64,000 nt of DNA, taken from contig NZ_CP079925.1 of NCBI RefSeq assembly GCF_019355935.1, forward strand, positions 1,364,001 through 1,428,000. The letters run 5' to 3'. Below the pieces are notes generated by a model that did no database searches, had not been told where the DNA came from, and saw only the letters and a program-made list of their open reading frames with translations. Both the position numbers and the translations under genes were made by a program. This document shows positions 26,903-37,100 of the stretch, one piece after another (the first letter of the stretch is position 1; each line of letters starts with the position of its first letter). The stretch is from Comamonas sp. Y33R10-2 (GTDB lineage Bacteria > Pseudomonadota > Gammaproteobacteria > Burkholderiales > Burkholderiaceae_C).

Positions 26903-28338
26903 GGCGCCTGAGCATGAATATTTCGGCAGTTGCTGCGGCTTGTGCGGCTGCGTTGCTGGCTGGCTGCAATTTGGCACCAACCTATAAGACACCTGATCTG
27001 CCTGTGCCAGAGAATGTGTCTGCTAATGCAGGAAACGCTGTGCTGGCGCAGGCAAGCGAAACGGCATTACAGCAAACGCAAGCTCTGCAGTGGCTGCAGT
27101 CGAGCCAGCTGCGCGATGTGGTGGCACTGGCACTGAGCAACAACCGTGACCTGCGCGTGGCGGTGGAAAATATCGAAAAAGCGCGCGCTCAGTACGGTAT
27201 TACGCGGGCTGATTTATTGCCGGGTATTACGGCTCAGGCTCAGGCAAACCGCTCACGCACTGCGGCGGATTTGACGACGGCAGGGCGCAGCAATATTACG
27301 GAGCAATACAGCGCTCAATTGGGCTTTGCCAGCTATGAGTTGGACATGTGGGGGCGTATTCGCAATTTGAGCGAAGCCTCGCTGCAGCAATTTTTGCTAA
27401 GCCAAGAAAACCAGCGCAATGTGCAAATCGGCTTAGTCGCTGATGTGAGCAATGCTTGGCTGACTCTGGCCGCTGATCAAGCGCGTTTGCAACTGGCTAA
27501 AGACACGTTGGCGAGTCGCGTTAAGGCGTTTGAGCTGACGCGCAAGATGCATGAGTTGGGATCTACGTCTGGCCTGGTGCTGGCCCAGAATCAAACCACG
27601 GTAGATACGGCGCGTGGCGATGTAGCCAGCTATACCTCGCAGGTCGACAAAGACCGCAATGCGCTGCAGTTGCTGCTGGGCGGCCCTATACCTGCCCAGT
27701 TACTGCCTACGGCGCAAACCTTGATGGACGGCACCAACGCCGCGGCTTTGAAGGCAGTGCCAGTTCCGCTGCCATCCATCGTGCTGCTCAAGCGCCCAGA
27801 TGTGCAGGCGGCAGAGCGCAATTTGCAAGCCATGAATGCCAGCATTGGAGCAGCCCGTGCGGCGATGTTCCCAAGCATCACGCTGACGGGCAGTTTTGGC
27901 GTAGGCAGTAATGAGTTGGATCGCTTGTTTGGCAACAACAACAGCACTTGGAGCTTTATTCCGCTGGTGCGCCTGCCTATCTTTGATGGCGGCCGTAATC
28001 GTGCCAATGTGCAAGTCGCTGAGAGTAATCAGCGTATTGCGCTGAGCCAGTACGAGAAGTCCGTACAGACGGCTTTCAAGGAGGTGGCAGATGTCCTTGC
28101 GGATCGTGCGCAGTGGGACGAGCGCTTGTCGGCCCAGACCAGCATGGTGGCCAATACGCAAAAAGCATTTGATTTGTCCAATGCCCGCTTCAAAGCTGGC
28201 GTGGATAATTATTTAACGGTGCTGGATGCGCAGCGCAGTCTCTACATTGCACAGCAGACTTTGATTGCTCTGCGCCTGTCAGAGCAGCTCAATCGCGTCA
28301 CTTTGTGGAAGGCGCTGGGCGGAGAAGAGGGCGCTTAA
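26899..28338 (+). CDS. RND efflux outer-membrane factor (OprM/NodT type lipoprotein)
   Basis: A 479-residue outer-membrane channel lipoprotein. The signal region has the lipobox LLAGCNLAPTYKTPDLPVP, the usual start of OprM/CmeC proteins. Two OEP repeats follow, with YELDMWGRIRNLSEA and later LRRPDVQAAERNL-like sequence (KRPDVQAAERNLQAMNASI). It overlaps the pump gene by ATGA, so expression is coupled. It completes the tripartite AcrAB-TolC-like pump. The operon ends with a strong terminator at 28359-28389. The start could also be the internal ATG at residue 6. Confidence 0.95.
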   Translation: MRRLSMNISAVAAACAAALLAGCNLAPTYKTPDLPVPENVSANAGNAVLAQASETALQQTQALQWLQSSQLRDVVALALSNNRDLRVAVENIEKARAQYGITRADLLPGITAQAQANRSRTAADLTTAGRSNITEQYSAQLGFASYELDMWGRIRNLSEASLQQFLLSQENQRNVQIGLVADVSNAWLTLAADQARLQLAKDTLASRVKAFELTRKMHELGSTSGLVLAQNQTTVDTARGDVASYTSQVDKDRNALQLLLGGPIPAQLLPTAQTLMDGTNAAALKAVPVPLPSIVLLKRPDVQAAERNLQAMNASIGAARAAMFPSITLTGSFGVGSNELDRLFGNNNSTWSFIPLVRLPIFDGGRNRANVQVAESNQRIALSQYEKSVQTAFKEVADVLADRAQWDERLSAQTSMVANTQKAFDLSNARFKAGVDNYLTVLDAQRSLYIAQQTLIALRLSEQLNRVTLWKALGGEEGA

Positions 28339-28358
28339 TAAAAAATCGTTCTAAAACA

Positions 28359-28389
28359 AAAGCCGCAGTTTGAAAACTGCGGCTTTTTT
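28359..28389 (+). terminator. Terminator after the efflux operon
   Basis: A perfect 12-base stem AAAGCCGCAGTT/AACTGCGGCTTT with a TGAA loop is followed by T6 on the plus strand. The minus side also has an A/T-rich flank, so it may serve the convergent TetR gene too. Confidence 0.92.
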
Positions 28390-28434
28390 GATAGCGCCAA
28401 GTGCTTTATTAGTAAAGACTTAAGGCTTGTTTGA
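28390..28434. repeat. Dispersed short repeat copy after the efflux terminator
   Basis: The sequence GATAGCGCCAAGTGCTTTAT then TAGTAAAGACTTAAGGCTTG shares the order ATAGC..CAAGT..T.ATT..GACT.AGGCT with copies at 4070, 46808 and 49908. It is imperfectly symmetric (AAGTGCTTT / AAAGACTT). Confidence 0.55.
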
Positions 28435-28445
28435 TGTAAAAATCT

Positions 28446-29096
28446 TTAAGGCATCTTAAAGAGCAGCCTGACCTGTAGCTCAAACAAGGTTTTGGCATTC
28501 AATGGCGTCTCGGGGTGAATGACGGTGTTGTTCATCATGGCCATCCAAATGGGTGCTAGCAGCAAAGCGGGGTGCTCAACCAGTTCTGGTACTTTCAGCT
28601 CCCCGCGCTGCGCAGCCAACTCGGCGAGTCTGGTGAAATGTTCTAACAAGGCGTCGTTCACGTAGCGGCGGTACATCTGCGCTAGAAGCGGAAACTCAAG
28701 CCCTTCTGCGATAACTAGACGCGCTGTGGCAGAGCGGCCGCTGGTGTCAATGACCTCGGCGGCTGTGCCTACTGTTCGCATCAGAAACTCGCCCACAAAC
28801 TCATGGTCGAGCATGGTGCTGGACTTTAGGGCCAAGGCGGCAGAAGCAATATGCGTCTGTATTACCGCTTCAAATAAGGCTTCTTTGCTATCAAAGTAGC
28901 GAAACAGGGTGACTTTGGAGAGCCCTGCACGCTGCGCAACAGATGCCGTGGTGCCGCGTGCATAGCCATGCTCTAAAAATTCCTCAAACGCTGCAGCCAC
29001 GATGGTGCGGCGCGTCGCTTGAGTCTTTTGAGGGCTGGGGCCCCGTGGGGTTCGTTTAGGTCGTTCGATTTCTGGTTGAGTCATGGCGCAAGACAA
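28446..29096 (-). CDS. TetR-family regulator, likely of the adjacent efflux pump
   Basis: A 216-residue TetR/AcrR regulator. The N-terminus is rich in Arg and Pro, then the DNA-binding domain (residues 28-75) reads TIVAAAFEEFLEHGYARGTT and LSKVTLFRYFDSKEALFEAV. The C-terminal ligand domain is of the AefR-like type. The gene is convergent with the RND operon, ending about 100 bases from it. Pump repressors are commonly adjacent, so it probably controls that operon, with a candidate site at 22319-22349. This target is inferred from position. Confidence 0.9.
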   Translation of the reverse strand: MSCAMTQPEIERPKRTPRGPSPQKTQATRRTIVAAAFEEFLEHGYARGTTASVAQRAGLSKVTLFRYFDSKEALFEAVIQTHIASAALALKSSTMLDHEFVGEFLMRTVGTAAEVIDTSGRSATARLVIAEGLEFPLLAQMYRRYVNDALLEHFTRLAELAAQRGELKVPELVEHPALLLAPIWMAMMNNTVIHPETPLNAKTLFELQVRLLFKMP

Positions 29097-29340
29097 CTGT
29101 TAGAAGAGCTTCTGGGCTGGTTTTTTAGGCTTTGGACGCTCTGACTGAGATAGGTAAAAAGTCCTTGAGCCCTTGTAAGGCGTGGACCGGAGAGCATTTT
29201 GATATACAGCACTCACGCAATGATTGCAGTTTTCCATAAATAGTCATTGGGGGGAAGCCATAGTTGAGGTCTTGCCAGACCTGATTGTTGGAGTGGCTGT
29301 GCGTGATACTGCGTTTCACATGAAAGTGCTGCTACAGCTT

Positions 29341-29841
29341 TCAGAAAATCCCAAGAGCCAGCCCTGCAGCCAGTGATTGACCTAATTCTTCGCAGCGCTG
29401 CAAGTCGGCGGGCTCAATTTTCTTGGGCGCGAGGATGGCTTCAGGTGTCTGAGCATGGGTGCAAATGATGATGGGCTCGGCCACTGCTTTGAGGCGCCAG
29501 CCTGTGGCAATACGTTCAATTTGTTGGGCTGCATTGCGGCCGTCATTGCCCGCGCATATCAGACTGGCGTAGGCGCGGCCTTGAATTTGATCCAATGCGC
29601 CGTAATAGCTGCGATCAAAGAAATCCTTCATCAGCCCACTGATAGCGGCCAGATTCTCGGGCGTGGCAAATATATAGCCATGAGCTGAGAGCAGGTCTTG
29701 TGCGGAGGCCTCACTAGCATGCAGCAAGAGCACATCAACCGACCCTTCAGCGAGCGCGCCTTGGTGGGCGGCTTGTGCCATCTGATGGGTTGCACCGGTT
29801 TGTGAGTGGTAGACGATCAGCAACGTGGGGCGCAAGGGCAT
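29341..29841 (-). CDS. Flavodoxin-fold NAD(P)H-dependent reductase
   Basis: A protein of 166 residues from the chosen start with the flavodoxin pattern LLIVYHSQTGATHQMAQAA (FMN phosphate loop) and GYIFATPENLAAISGLMKDFF. The second stretch is typical of the NADPH-dependent FMN reductase-like proteins that often carry 'flavodoxin family' names. The only earlier start in frame is a TTG at 29871; I prefer the ATG at 29841 since the flavin loop then begins at the usual distance. Substrate unknown. It is flanked by non-coding stretches and is probably monocistronic. Confidence 0.82.
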   Translation of the reverse strand: MPLRPTLLIVYHSQTGATHQMAQAAHQGALAEGSVDVLLLHASEASAQDLLSAHGYIFATPENLAAISGLMKDFFDRSYYGALDQIQGRAYASLICAGNDGRNAAQQIERIATGWRLKAVAEPIIICTHAQTPEAILAPKKIEPADLQRCEELGQSLAAGLALGIF

Positions 29842-30246
29842 GACTAGGTTCTGGTGTGGTTTGTGGGCCAAGCAAGGGGTCTGATATAACCATTTGAAAT
29901 TTACGGTTTACATGCTGTTGTTTAAAACTAACAATGCTGCAAGGGTAAATGGTGATTCAAGATGGCCTAAGTCATTGGCAAATCTTGATGCTTATCAATT
30001 TGAGCAGGCTTCATCTGCTCTTGATTTTGCAGCGCTTTAGGTTTGCTGTACATAGTTGTAATTAAGATTTACTCCAAGAGTAAAAAAGACAATCCCAAAT
30101 TTTTAGCGCTACCAGATTGAATAATTGCTTCTAAATTTGTAGGATTTTTCTTACAAACAATGGCAAAGTTTTGTAGGCAATGAGCGTGTTAAGCGCTATT
30201 TAGATTTGGTCTTTAGCAACTTCATAACTCAGACTTTTGTTTTTGT
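29842..30246. other. AT-rich non-coding region before the GGDEF-EAL gene
   Basis: About 400 bases with no supportable gene, notably AT-rich from 29890 to 30240. It separates two divergent genes and so holds promoters for both. Several AAAAGT/ACTTTT-like patches are visible, but I cannot place a secure promoter. Confidence 0.5.
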
Positions 30247-33200
30247 ATGTTCCAACTTGCAACCCCACCAACGTTTAAGGCCGCTTCGCGCTGGCTGGCG
30301 TTGATTGCCTTGATCTTCGGGGTTGGCACTGGTGCTTTGGGTGCTTGGGCTCTACACCAGCGGTATGAATTGCGTACTGAAAAACGCTTGGAGCACAGTG
30401 CGGCTGTGGCGACGCGCGAGCTTGAGCAGCGCTTACTCAACTATGAGCATCTCCTAACAAGTCTGGCGCATGACTTGGGCAATAGCGAGCAGCTCAATCA
30501 GCAGTTGTTTGCCCAATATGCGCACGCCCAGCTCAGTCAAAGAGCCGTGGTGGGCTTGCAGGCTTTAAGTTTGACCAAGGGTGTGCCTGAGGACAAACAT
30601 GCTGATCTTGAGGAGGGTGCTCAGGCATTCGAGATCTCCTATGTCTGGCCCCTAGTAGGTAATGAGAGCTTGGTGGGCACCAATGCACGCCAGCCTGCTG
30701 CGGCGTTCCATTCGCTCATCAGTGCATGGAATTCGCGCCAGATGTCCATGTCTGGGCCATTTCGTTTTTTGCAGCTCCCTAGCAGTCCCGATGGTGTGAT
30801 TTTGCGCATGCCTCTACGGATGCCTTTGCGCTCAGATGTGGGTGGCTTTGCTGCATCTCAGTTCTTGATGGGTACGCTCAACGCCAGTATTCGGCTAGCG
30901 GATTTGTCGCAAGATTTGCTGCCACGCAATCTCAACACACGTGTAACGATGCGTTTGCTGGACTTAAGCCCGGCTGCATTACCTAAAAAGCCGTGGGTGA
31001 TGGGGAGCAAAAACCTCACTGCGCCAGCTGATGCATTCACTCCAGCCGCACAAACGCTGTTTACCGCAGACTTGTGGGATGCCGTAGAAGGCCAGCTCAG
31101 TTTTGAGACGGTCAAGCAGTTAGATAGACAAATACAGGTCAATGACCGAGTTTGGGCATTTCAGTTCAAGCCCGTGCTCAGCAGTCAATACCGCATGGAG
31201 AAAACTTTGCCATGGTTGGCGCTGGCCGCTGGCGTGTTGGCTGGACTGGTGCTGGCCGCTTGGGTTTTAGGCTGGTGGCAAAGTCGCTGGCGCAAGCGCA
31301 TCAAAGTTAGTGCACAAGCGCGGCAAGCAAGTGATGCACGTTTTCACTCCATGTATGAGCACGCCGCCATGGGCATGATTGAAATCAACGCGCCAACGCG
31401 CAGCGTACTAAAAGTCAACCAGCATTTTTGCAGCATGTTGGGCTATGAGGTGCATGAACTTCTCAGCTCTAACGTGATGGATCTGCTGATGCTCGAAGAC
31501 AGGGAGCATTACGCACACATGTTGGACGAGCTAGATCTGGGGCAAGTCCAACACAATGCAGCCGAGTTTCGCCTGCGTGCCAAGGATGGATCACCGGTTT
31601 GGGTACAACTCAATGCCTATCTGATTGGGTCGCAAGAGGCAAAGCGCTTGCAAGTGCTTGTGCAAGATGTCAGCGGGCGCAAGCGGCTTGAGCAAATGGA
31701 GCGAATGGGACACCAGCAATTGCGCACACTTATGCAGCGCCTGCCAGTGGGGCTGGTGATGGAGGACCTTCAGGGGCGGCTGGTTTACTGGAATGAAGAG
31801 TTTGTGCGCCTCGCAGGTCATGGTGGTCAGCTAGATGGCAGCAGTTTGCAGTGGTGGGAGCGCATGTTCCCTGACGCGGCTGAGCGTGAACGTTTGCAGC
31901 AGCGCTGGGAGAGTGCGAAATCCGCTGCCCGCAAGAACTTGAAGTCGCAGCAGGCTCAAGGAGCGGCTCTTGATGAAGATGGCGTTGAGTGGGATGAGTT
32001 TTCTCCTAAATCGTCAACCAGCATGATTGCAGCACAACCACTGTTATTAACGGGCAGTGATGGCCAGCGCCGCCCCGTGGCAGTCAGTGCTGTGCTGCAA
32101 AGCGATGGCTGCTTAATGGTGATGCAAGATCAGAGCTTACGCATAGCCGCTGAGCAAAAGGTCAACCGCTTGGCTTTCTATGATGCGCTGACTGACCTTC
32201 CCAACCGCCGTCTTTTAGCAGATCGCCTGCAACATGCCTTGGCCGCTGCACAGCGCAAGGCGCATTTTGGCGCAGTGCTGCTGCTCGATATTGATAACTT
32301 CAAGGCCTTTAACGAGGCTTATGGTTTGGAGCAAGGCGACTTGCTGCTGCAGACCTTGGGTCAACGCATTTTGAGCTTACTGCCCCCGGGCGCAACCCTT
32401 GCCAGGCAAGGCGGTGATGAATTCTCGCTGCTGATTGAAGACCTCGGGTCAGACGCCGTCGCCGCTGCTGCTCGGCTTGAGCAGGAGGCAAGTCAATGGC
32501 TGACTCAGTTGCGCGAGCCCATGATTGCAGCAGGCGTAAAGCATTCTGTGACGGTGAGTATCGGCCTGAGCCTGTTTGGTGACCAGGCGCTAAGCGCAGA
32601 AGAAGTGCAGCGGCGAGCTGAGATGGCTATGTATCAGGCCAAAAGTATGGGGCGCAATGTCAGCTGCTTTTTTGATCCGCTTTTGCAAGCCGCCCTGCAA
32701 GAGCGCCGATCAATGGAGCAGGACATGCGCGATGGGGTAGCCGCAGGAGAGTTTGAACTTTACTACCAGCCCCAAGTCGAAATGGGCAAAGTGATTGGAG
32801 CCGAAGCCTTGCTGCGCTGGAAGCATCCGAAAAAAGGCTTTGTACCCCCGGCGGATTTCATTCCTCTGGCCGAAGAAAGTGGCGTCATCTTGCCCCTAGG
32901 CGACTGGGTGTTGCACGCGGCTTGCAAGCAGTTGGCGACATGGGCCGAGCACCCGCGTTACAGCCAGCTAGTGCTTGCGGTCAATGTCAGCCCCAAGCAG
33001 TTTCACCAAAGCGACTTTGTTGAGCAAGTGCTCAAGGCCTTGGCTGAGCATGGTGCGAATGCCAAGCTATTGAAGTTGGAGCTGACCGAAGGCATGCTGC
33101 TCGCCGATATGGACGACACCATTGCCAAAATGCATCGCCTGAAGTCATACGGCATCAGCTTCGCGCTTGATGACTTTGGCACGGGCTACTCCTCTTTGTA

Positions 33201-33513
33201 TTACCTCAAGCGGTTGCCACTTGATCAGCTCAAAATTGACCGCAGCTTTGTGCGTGATGTGCTGACTGACCCCAATGATGGCGCCATCGCCCGCACCATC
33301 GTGGGGTTGGCCAATAGCTTGGGATTGCATGTTATCGCTGAAGGGGTTGAAACGAAGGCGCAATGCCGCTTCTTGGAAAGCATTCGCTGCTACGCTTGGC
33401 AGGGCTTTTTGATGAGTCCCCCGGTCGCGGTATCGGAGTTTGAGCGATTGGTGACGGTTGGCAATGTTCCGGGGGTACCGGCGCCTACTCTCAGTCCGGC
33501 CTCTATGCGCTAA
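30247..33513 (+). CDS. CHASE-PAS-GGDEF-EAL sensor, c-di-GMP turnover
   Basis: A 1088-residue membrane protein. A transmembrane helix at about 15-35 and another near 320-345 enclose a CHASE-type sensory domain (QRAVVGLQALSLTKGVPEDK). A PAS domain follows (HSMYEHAAMGMIEINAP ... VLVQDVSGRK), then a second PAS-like part (about 490-630). The GGDEF site is intact, R720-Q-G-G-D-E-F726, but the inhibitory RxxD is absent (P713, A716). The EAL domain has E853-A-L-L-R-W, NVSPKQF, LELTEGML, D975-D-F-G-T-G-Y-S-S and KIDRSFV, so phosphodiesterase residues are complete. Both activities are possible; in such hybrids GGDEF often regulates EAL through GTP. Monocistronic. Confidence 0.93.
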   Translation: MFQLATPPTFKAASRWLALIALIFGVGTGALGAWALHQRYELRTEKRLEHSAAVATRELEQRLLNYEHLLTSLAHDLGNSEQLNQQLFAQYAHAQLSQRAVVGLQALSLTKGVPEDKHADLEEGAQAFEISYVWPLVGNESLVGTNARQPAAAFHSLISAWNSRQMSMSGPFRFLQLPSSPDGVILRMPLRMPLRSDVGGFAASQFLMGTLNASIRLADLSQDLLPRNLNTRVTMRLLDLSPAALPKKPWVMGSKNLTAPADAFTPAAQTLFTADLWDAVEGQLSFETVKQLDRQIQVNDRVWAFQFKPVLSSQYRMEKTLPWLALAAGVLAGLVLAAWVLGWWQSRWRKRIKVSAQARQASDARFHSMYEHAAMGMIEINAPTRSVLKVNQHFCSMLGYEVHELLSSNVMDLLMLEDREHYAHMLDELDLGQVQHNAAEFRLRAKDGSPVWVQLNAYLIGSQEAKRLQVLVQDVSGRKRLEQMERMGHQQLRTLMQRLPVGLVMEDLQGRLVYWNEEFVRLAGHGGQLDGSSLQWWERMFPDAAERERLQQRWESAKSAARKNLKSQQAQGAALDEDGVEWDEFSPKSSTSMIAAQPLLLTGSDGQRRPVAVSAVLQSDGCLMVMQDQSLRIAAEQKVNRLAFYDALTDLPNRRLLADRLQHALAAAQRKAHFGAVLLLDIDNFKAFNEAYGLEQGDLLLQTLGQRILSLLPPGATLARQGGDEFSLLIEDLGSDAVAAAARLEQEASQWLTQLREPMIAAGVKHSVTVSIGLSLFGDQALSAEEVQRRAEMAMYQAKSMGRNVSCFFDPLLQAALQERRSMEQDMRDGVAAGEFELYYQPQVEMGKVIGAEALLRWKHPKKGFVPPADFIPLAEESGVILPLGDWVLHAACKQLATWAEHPRYSQLVLAVNVSPKQFHQSDFVEQVLKALAEHGANAKLLKLELTEGMLLADMDDTIAKMHRLKSYGISFALDDFGTGYSSLYYLKRLPLDQLKIDRSFVRDVLTDPNDGAIARTIVGLANSLGLHVIAEGVETKAQCRFLESIRCYAWQGFLMSPPVAVSEFERLVTVGNVPGVPAPTLSPASMR

Positions 33514-33599
33514 TTACAGCCTATGGGCTAAGAGCTGCTACAGGATTGAGTAATGACGATACAGACACAATAGCGGCAGTTGCTAAATGAAAGATTCGT

Positions 33600-33929
33600 G
33601 TGCCTGAAATCAAAACCCTGTTGCTGTTTGCCTTGACGGCAGTTGCCGAAATCGTGGGCTGCTACCTGCCTTGGCTGTGGCTAAAACAAGGCGGCAGTGC
33701 GTGGTTGCTGCTACCCGCTGCGGCAAGTTTGCTGCTGTTCGTGTGGCTGTTGACCCTGCACCCATCGGCCTCGGGCCGTATCTACGCGGCTTACGGCGGC
33801 ATCTACATCAGCGCGGCTTTGGTGTGGCTGTGGTTGGTGGATGGCATCAAACCAAGCGGCTGGGACATGGGCGGTGTGGCGGTCTGCTTGCTGGGCGCAG
33901 GGCTCATCGCTTTTCAGCCCAGGGGCTGA
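33600..33929 (+). CDS. YnfA family membrane protein
   Basis: A 109-residue protein with four transmembrane helices, matching YnfA/UPF0060 throughout, including [39 protein letters not shown] and the ending [17 protein letters not shown]. The fold resembles the small multidrug resistance transporters, and export of dyes has been proposed for some members. The start is GTG at 33600; no earlier start in frame fits the family. It lies alone between the GGDEF-EAL gene and smc. Confidence 0.92.
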   Translation: MPEIKTLLLFALTAVAEIVGCYLPWLWLKQGGSAWLLLPAAASLLLFVWLLTLHPSASGRIYAAYGGIYISAALVWLWLVDGIKPSGWDMGGVAVCLLGAGLIAFQPRG

Positions 33930-34188
33930 TCGAATTAAAAAACAGCTTAAAACTGCCGCAAGCCTATATAGCTCTTGCACTAATTGCTATGGTTTACGTG
34001 TTTGCCCCAGTCTTGGCCGCATAGTGGGCAGGGCGCGTTATGATTCCAGCCTGTCATCGGTTGCTTGCAAAGTTTGGGGAAATTTGGATTTTTCTCAAGA
34101 TTTTTGCGTGTTGCAGCCGGTTTTCGCATTTCTGCTTTCCCGCTCATTCAAGCCTTTTTAGGCCCGCCTCTAGACCCATCCTGACACC

Positions 34189-37100
34189 GTGCGCCTGAAT
34201 ACGATCAAGCTCTCCGGCTTTAAATCCTTTGCCGAACCCACTAATTTTGTGCTGCCCGGGCAGATGGTTGGCGTGGTCGGCCCTAACGGTTGCGGCAAGT
34301 CCAACATCATGGATGCGGTGCGCTGGGTGCTGGGCGAGAGCAAGGCCAGCGAGTTGCGTGGCGAGTCCATGCAGGACGTGATTTTTAACGGCACTACGCA
34401 CCGCAAGCCATCGAGCCGCGCCAGTGTGGAGTTGTCGTTTGATAACAGCGATCACCGCGCTGGTGGGCAGTGGGGCCAGTTTGGCGAAATTGCCGTCAAG
34501 CGCGTTCTTACGCGTGACGGTAACAGCAGCTATTTCATCAACAACCAAGCTGTGCGTCGACGTGACGTGCAGGACGTGTTTCTGGGTACGGGCTTGGGGC
34601 CACGTGCCTACGCCATCATTGGCCAGGGCACGATCAGTCGCATCATCGAGTCGCGCCCGGAAGAGCTGCGTTTGTTTCTCGAAGAAGCGGCTGGGGTTTC
34701 AAAATACAAGGAGCGCCGACGTGAGACGGAAAACCGCCTCTCGGCCACGACCGAGAACCTCACCCGTGTGGAAGACATTCTGCGCGAGCTCAACGCCAAT
34801 CTTGATAAATTGGAAAAGCAGGCCGAAGTTGCGGCCAAGTACAACGGCCTGAACGCGCAGGTCACGCTCAAGCAGCAGCAGCTGTGGTTTATGAAGCGTG
34901 CCGAAGCCGAAGGCGAGCAAGACCGCGTGCGCGTTGATGGCCTCAAGGTCGTCAACGAGCTTGAAGAGCGTATGGCCGATATCCGCAATAACGAAAGCGG
35001 ACTTGAAACCCTGCGCCAGTCGCACTACGACGCCAGCGACCAAGTCAACCAAGCGCAAAGCAAGCTGTACGAGGCCACGGCTGAAGTCGGCAAGCTTGAA
35101 GCCGAAATTCGATACGTGGTCGAAGGCCGCCAGCGTGTGCAGCAGCGTCTGCAGCAGTTGGCAGAGCAACTGCTGCTGTGGAGCAGCCGCAGCGAAGAGG
35201 CGCAGGGCGAGATCGAGAACATTGAAGGCGCGGGCATGGATGCCGAAGAGCAGGCAGAAATGCTGGCTGCTCAGCTCGAAGAGCAAAGCATTCGCCTGCC
35301 CGACTTAGAAGATGCGCTGCGTACTGCGCAAAAAGCCGATGCTGACCAGCGCGGCTCTGTGGTGCAGGTGCAGCAGCAAATTCAGGTGCTGGCCGCCGAG
35401 CAGCGCAGTCTGGATGAGCAGCGCCGCCAGTTTGAAACCCGTTACGAGCGCCTGCGCACGGACCGCAATGCGCTGCAAACGCCTGATGAAGCGCGCCTGA
35501 CTAATTTGCAGGCGCAGTTATCCGAAGCCCAAGAGCTGGCTGAGATGGCTGATGCCGTGCTCAACGAACTGCAAGACAGCGTGCCCCAGTTGGACGAAGA
35601 CCGTCGCACGCGTCAGCAAGCGGTGAATGCGGAAAGCAGCCGCCACGCCGATTTGTCGGCGCGGCTTGATGCACTCAAGGCACTGCAGGAAAAGGTCAAG
35701 ACCGATGGCAAGCTCCAGCCTTGGTTGGCCAAGCATGGTCTGGATGGCTTGCAAGGGCTGTGGAGCCGTATTGCCATTGAGTCGGGCTGGGAAAATGCCC
35801 TCGAGGCCGCGCTGCGCGAGCGCTTGAGCGCTTTGGAAGTGGGCCGCCTTGATATGGTGCGCGGCTTTTTGGGCTCGGGTGGGCAAGATGCACCGCCAGC
35901 GCGTCTGGCTTTTTTCAGCACCGCACAAGCGGCTGGAGCATCGTCCACGGCCCGCTTTGCCCGCCTGAGCGACTTGCTCAAGATCAACGATGCCGGTCTG
36001 CGCGCTGTGCTGGTGGACTGGCTCTCAGGTTGCTATACGGCGCCTTCACTCGATGAAGCACTGGCCAAGCGCGCTGAGCTCCAGGCCGGCGAAACCATTT
36101 ATGTGCCCACAGGCCACGCAGTCACCGCGCACAGCGTGACGTTCTATGCGCAGGACTCCGAGCAATCGGGCCTCTTGGCGCGTGCGCAGGAAATTGAGCA
36201 CCTCGAAAAAGAAGTTCGCGCTCAGCAGTTGATTGCGGACGAGTCGCGCTCTGCGCTGGTGCGCGCCGAAAGCGCGTATGCCGATGCCTCGCAGCGTTTG
36301 GTCGCTGCGCGCCGCGAAGCCACAGAGTCGCAAGGCCGAGCCCATGAGCTGCAGGTCGAGACTCTGCGCCTGTCGCAACTGGCCGAGCAAGCGCGTGCGC
36401 GCAATGCCCAGATCTCTGCCGATTTGTCTGAAGTAGAGGCACAGCTCTCCGATATCGAAGAGCGCAAGATGTCGGCTGAAGGCCGCTTTGAAGAGCTGGA
36501 CATGCAGCTGGCCGATAGCCAAGAGCGCCATGCCCAGTTGGGCGACCGCGTGCTCGAAGCCGAGCGCCGCTTGAACGAATCACGCGAGCAGTTGCGCACG
36601 TTGGAGCGGCAAGCCCAGGAGGCCACTTTCTCGCAGCGCACCTTGCACGCCCGCCGTGCTGAGCTGTCGCGCACCATTGAAACGGCCAGTCAGCAAGCTA
36701 AGTCGCTGGCTGAAGAGCAGCAGCGCGCGCAGGACGAGTTGACGCGCCTGACCGATGCCGCAGCCCAAGGCGGCCTGCAAGACGCGCTTGACTTGAAGAT
36801 GCAGCGCGAAAAAGACGTTGCCCAGCGCCGCAGCGAATACGAAGACCTGACCAACAAGCTGCGCGCCAGCGATGAGCGCCGCCAGAGCCTTGAAAAAGCG
36901 CTGGACCCGCTGCGCCAACGCATTACCGAGTTTCAGCTCAAGGAGCAGGCTGCGCGTCTGGGGCTTGAGCAGTACAGCAATCTGCTGGCCGAAGCCAATG
37001 CCGATTTAGCAGCCGTCTCCCAGTCCATCGCCGAGGGCAATGTGCGCATGCATGGTCTGCAGGGCGAAATTGACCGCCTGCACCGCGAGATTGCAGCGCT

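Noticed and set aside
29125..29319. A 64-codon minus-strand frame after the TetR gene
   Set aside because: No family, no clear ribosome-binding site, and composition not different from surrounding non-coding DNA.
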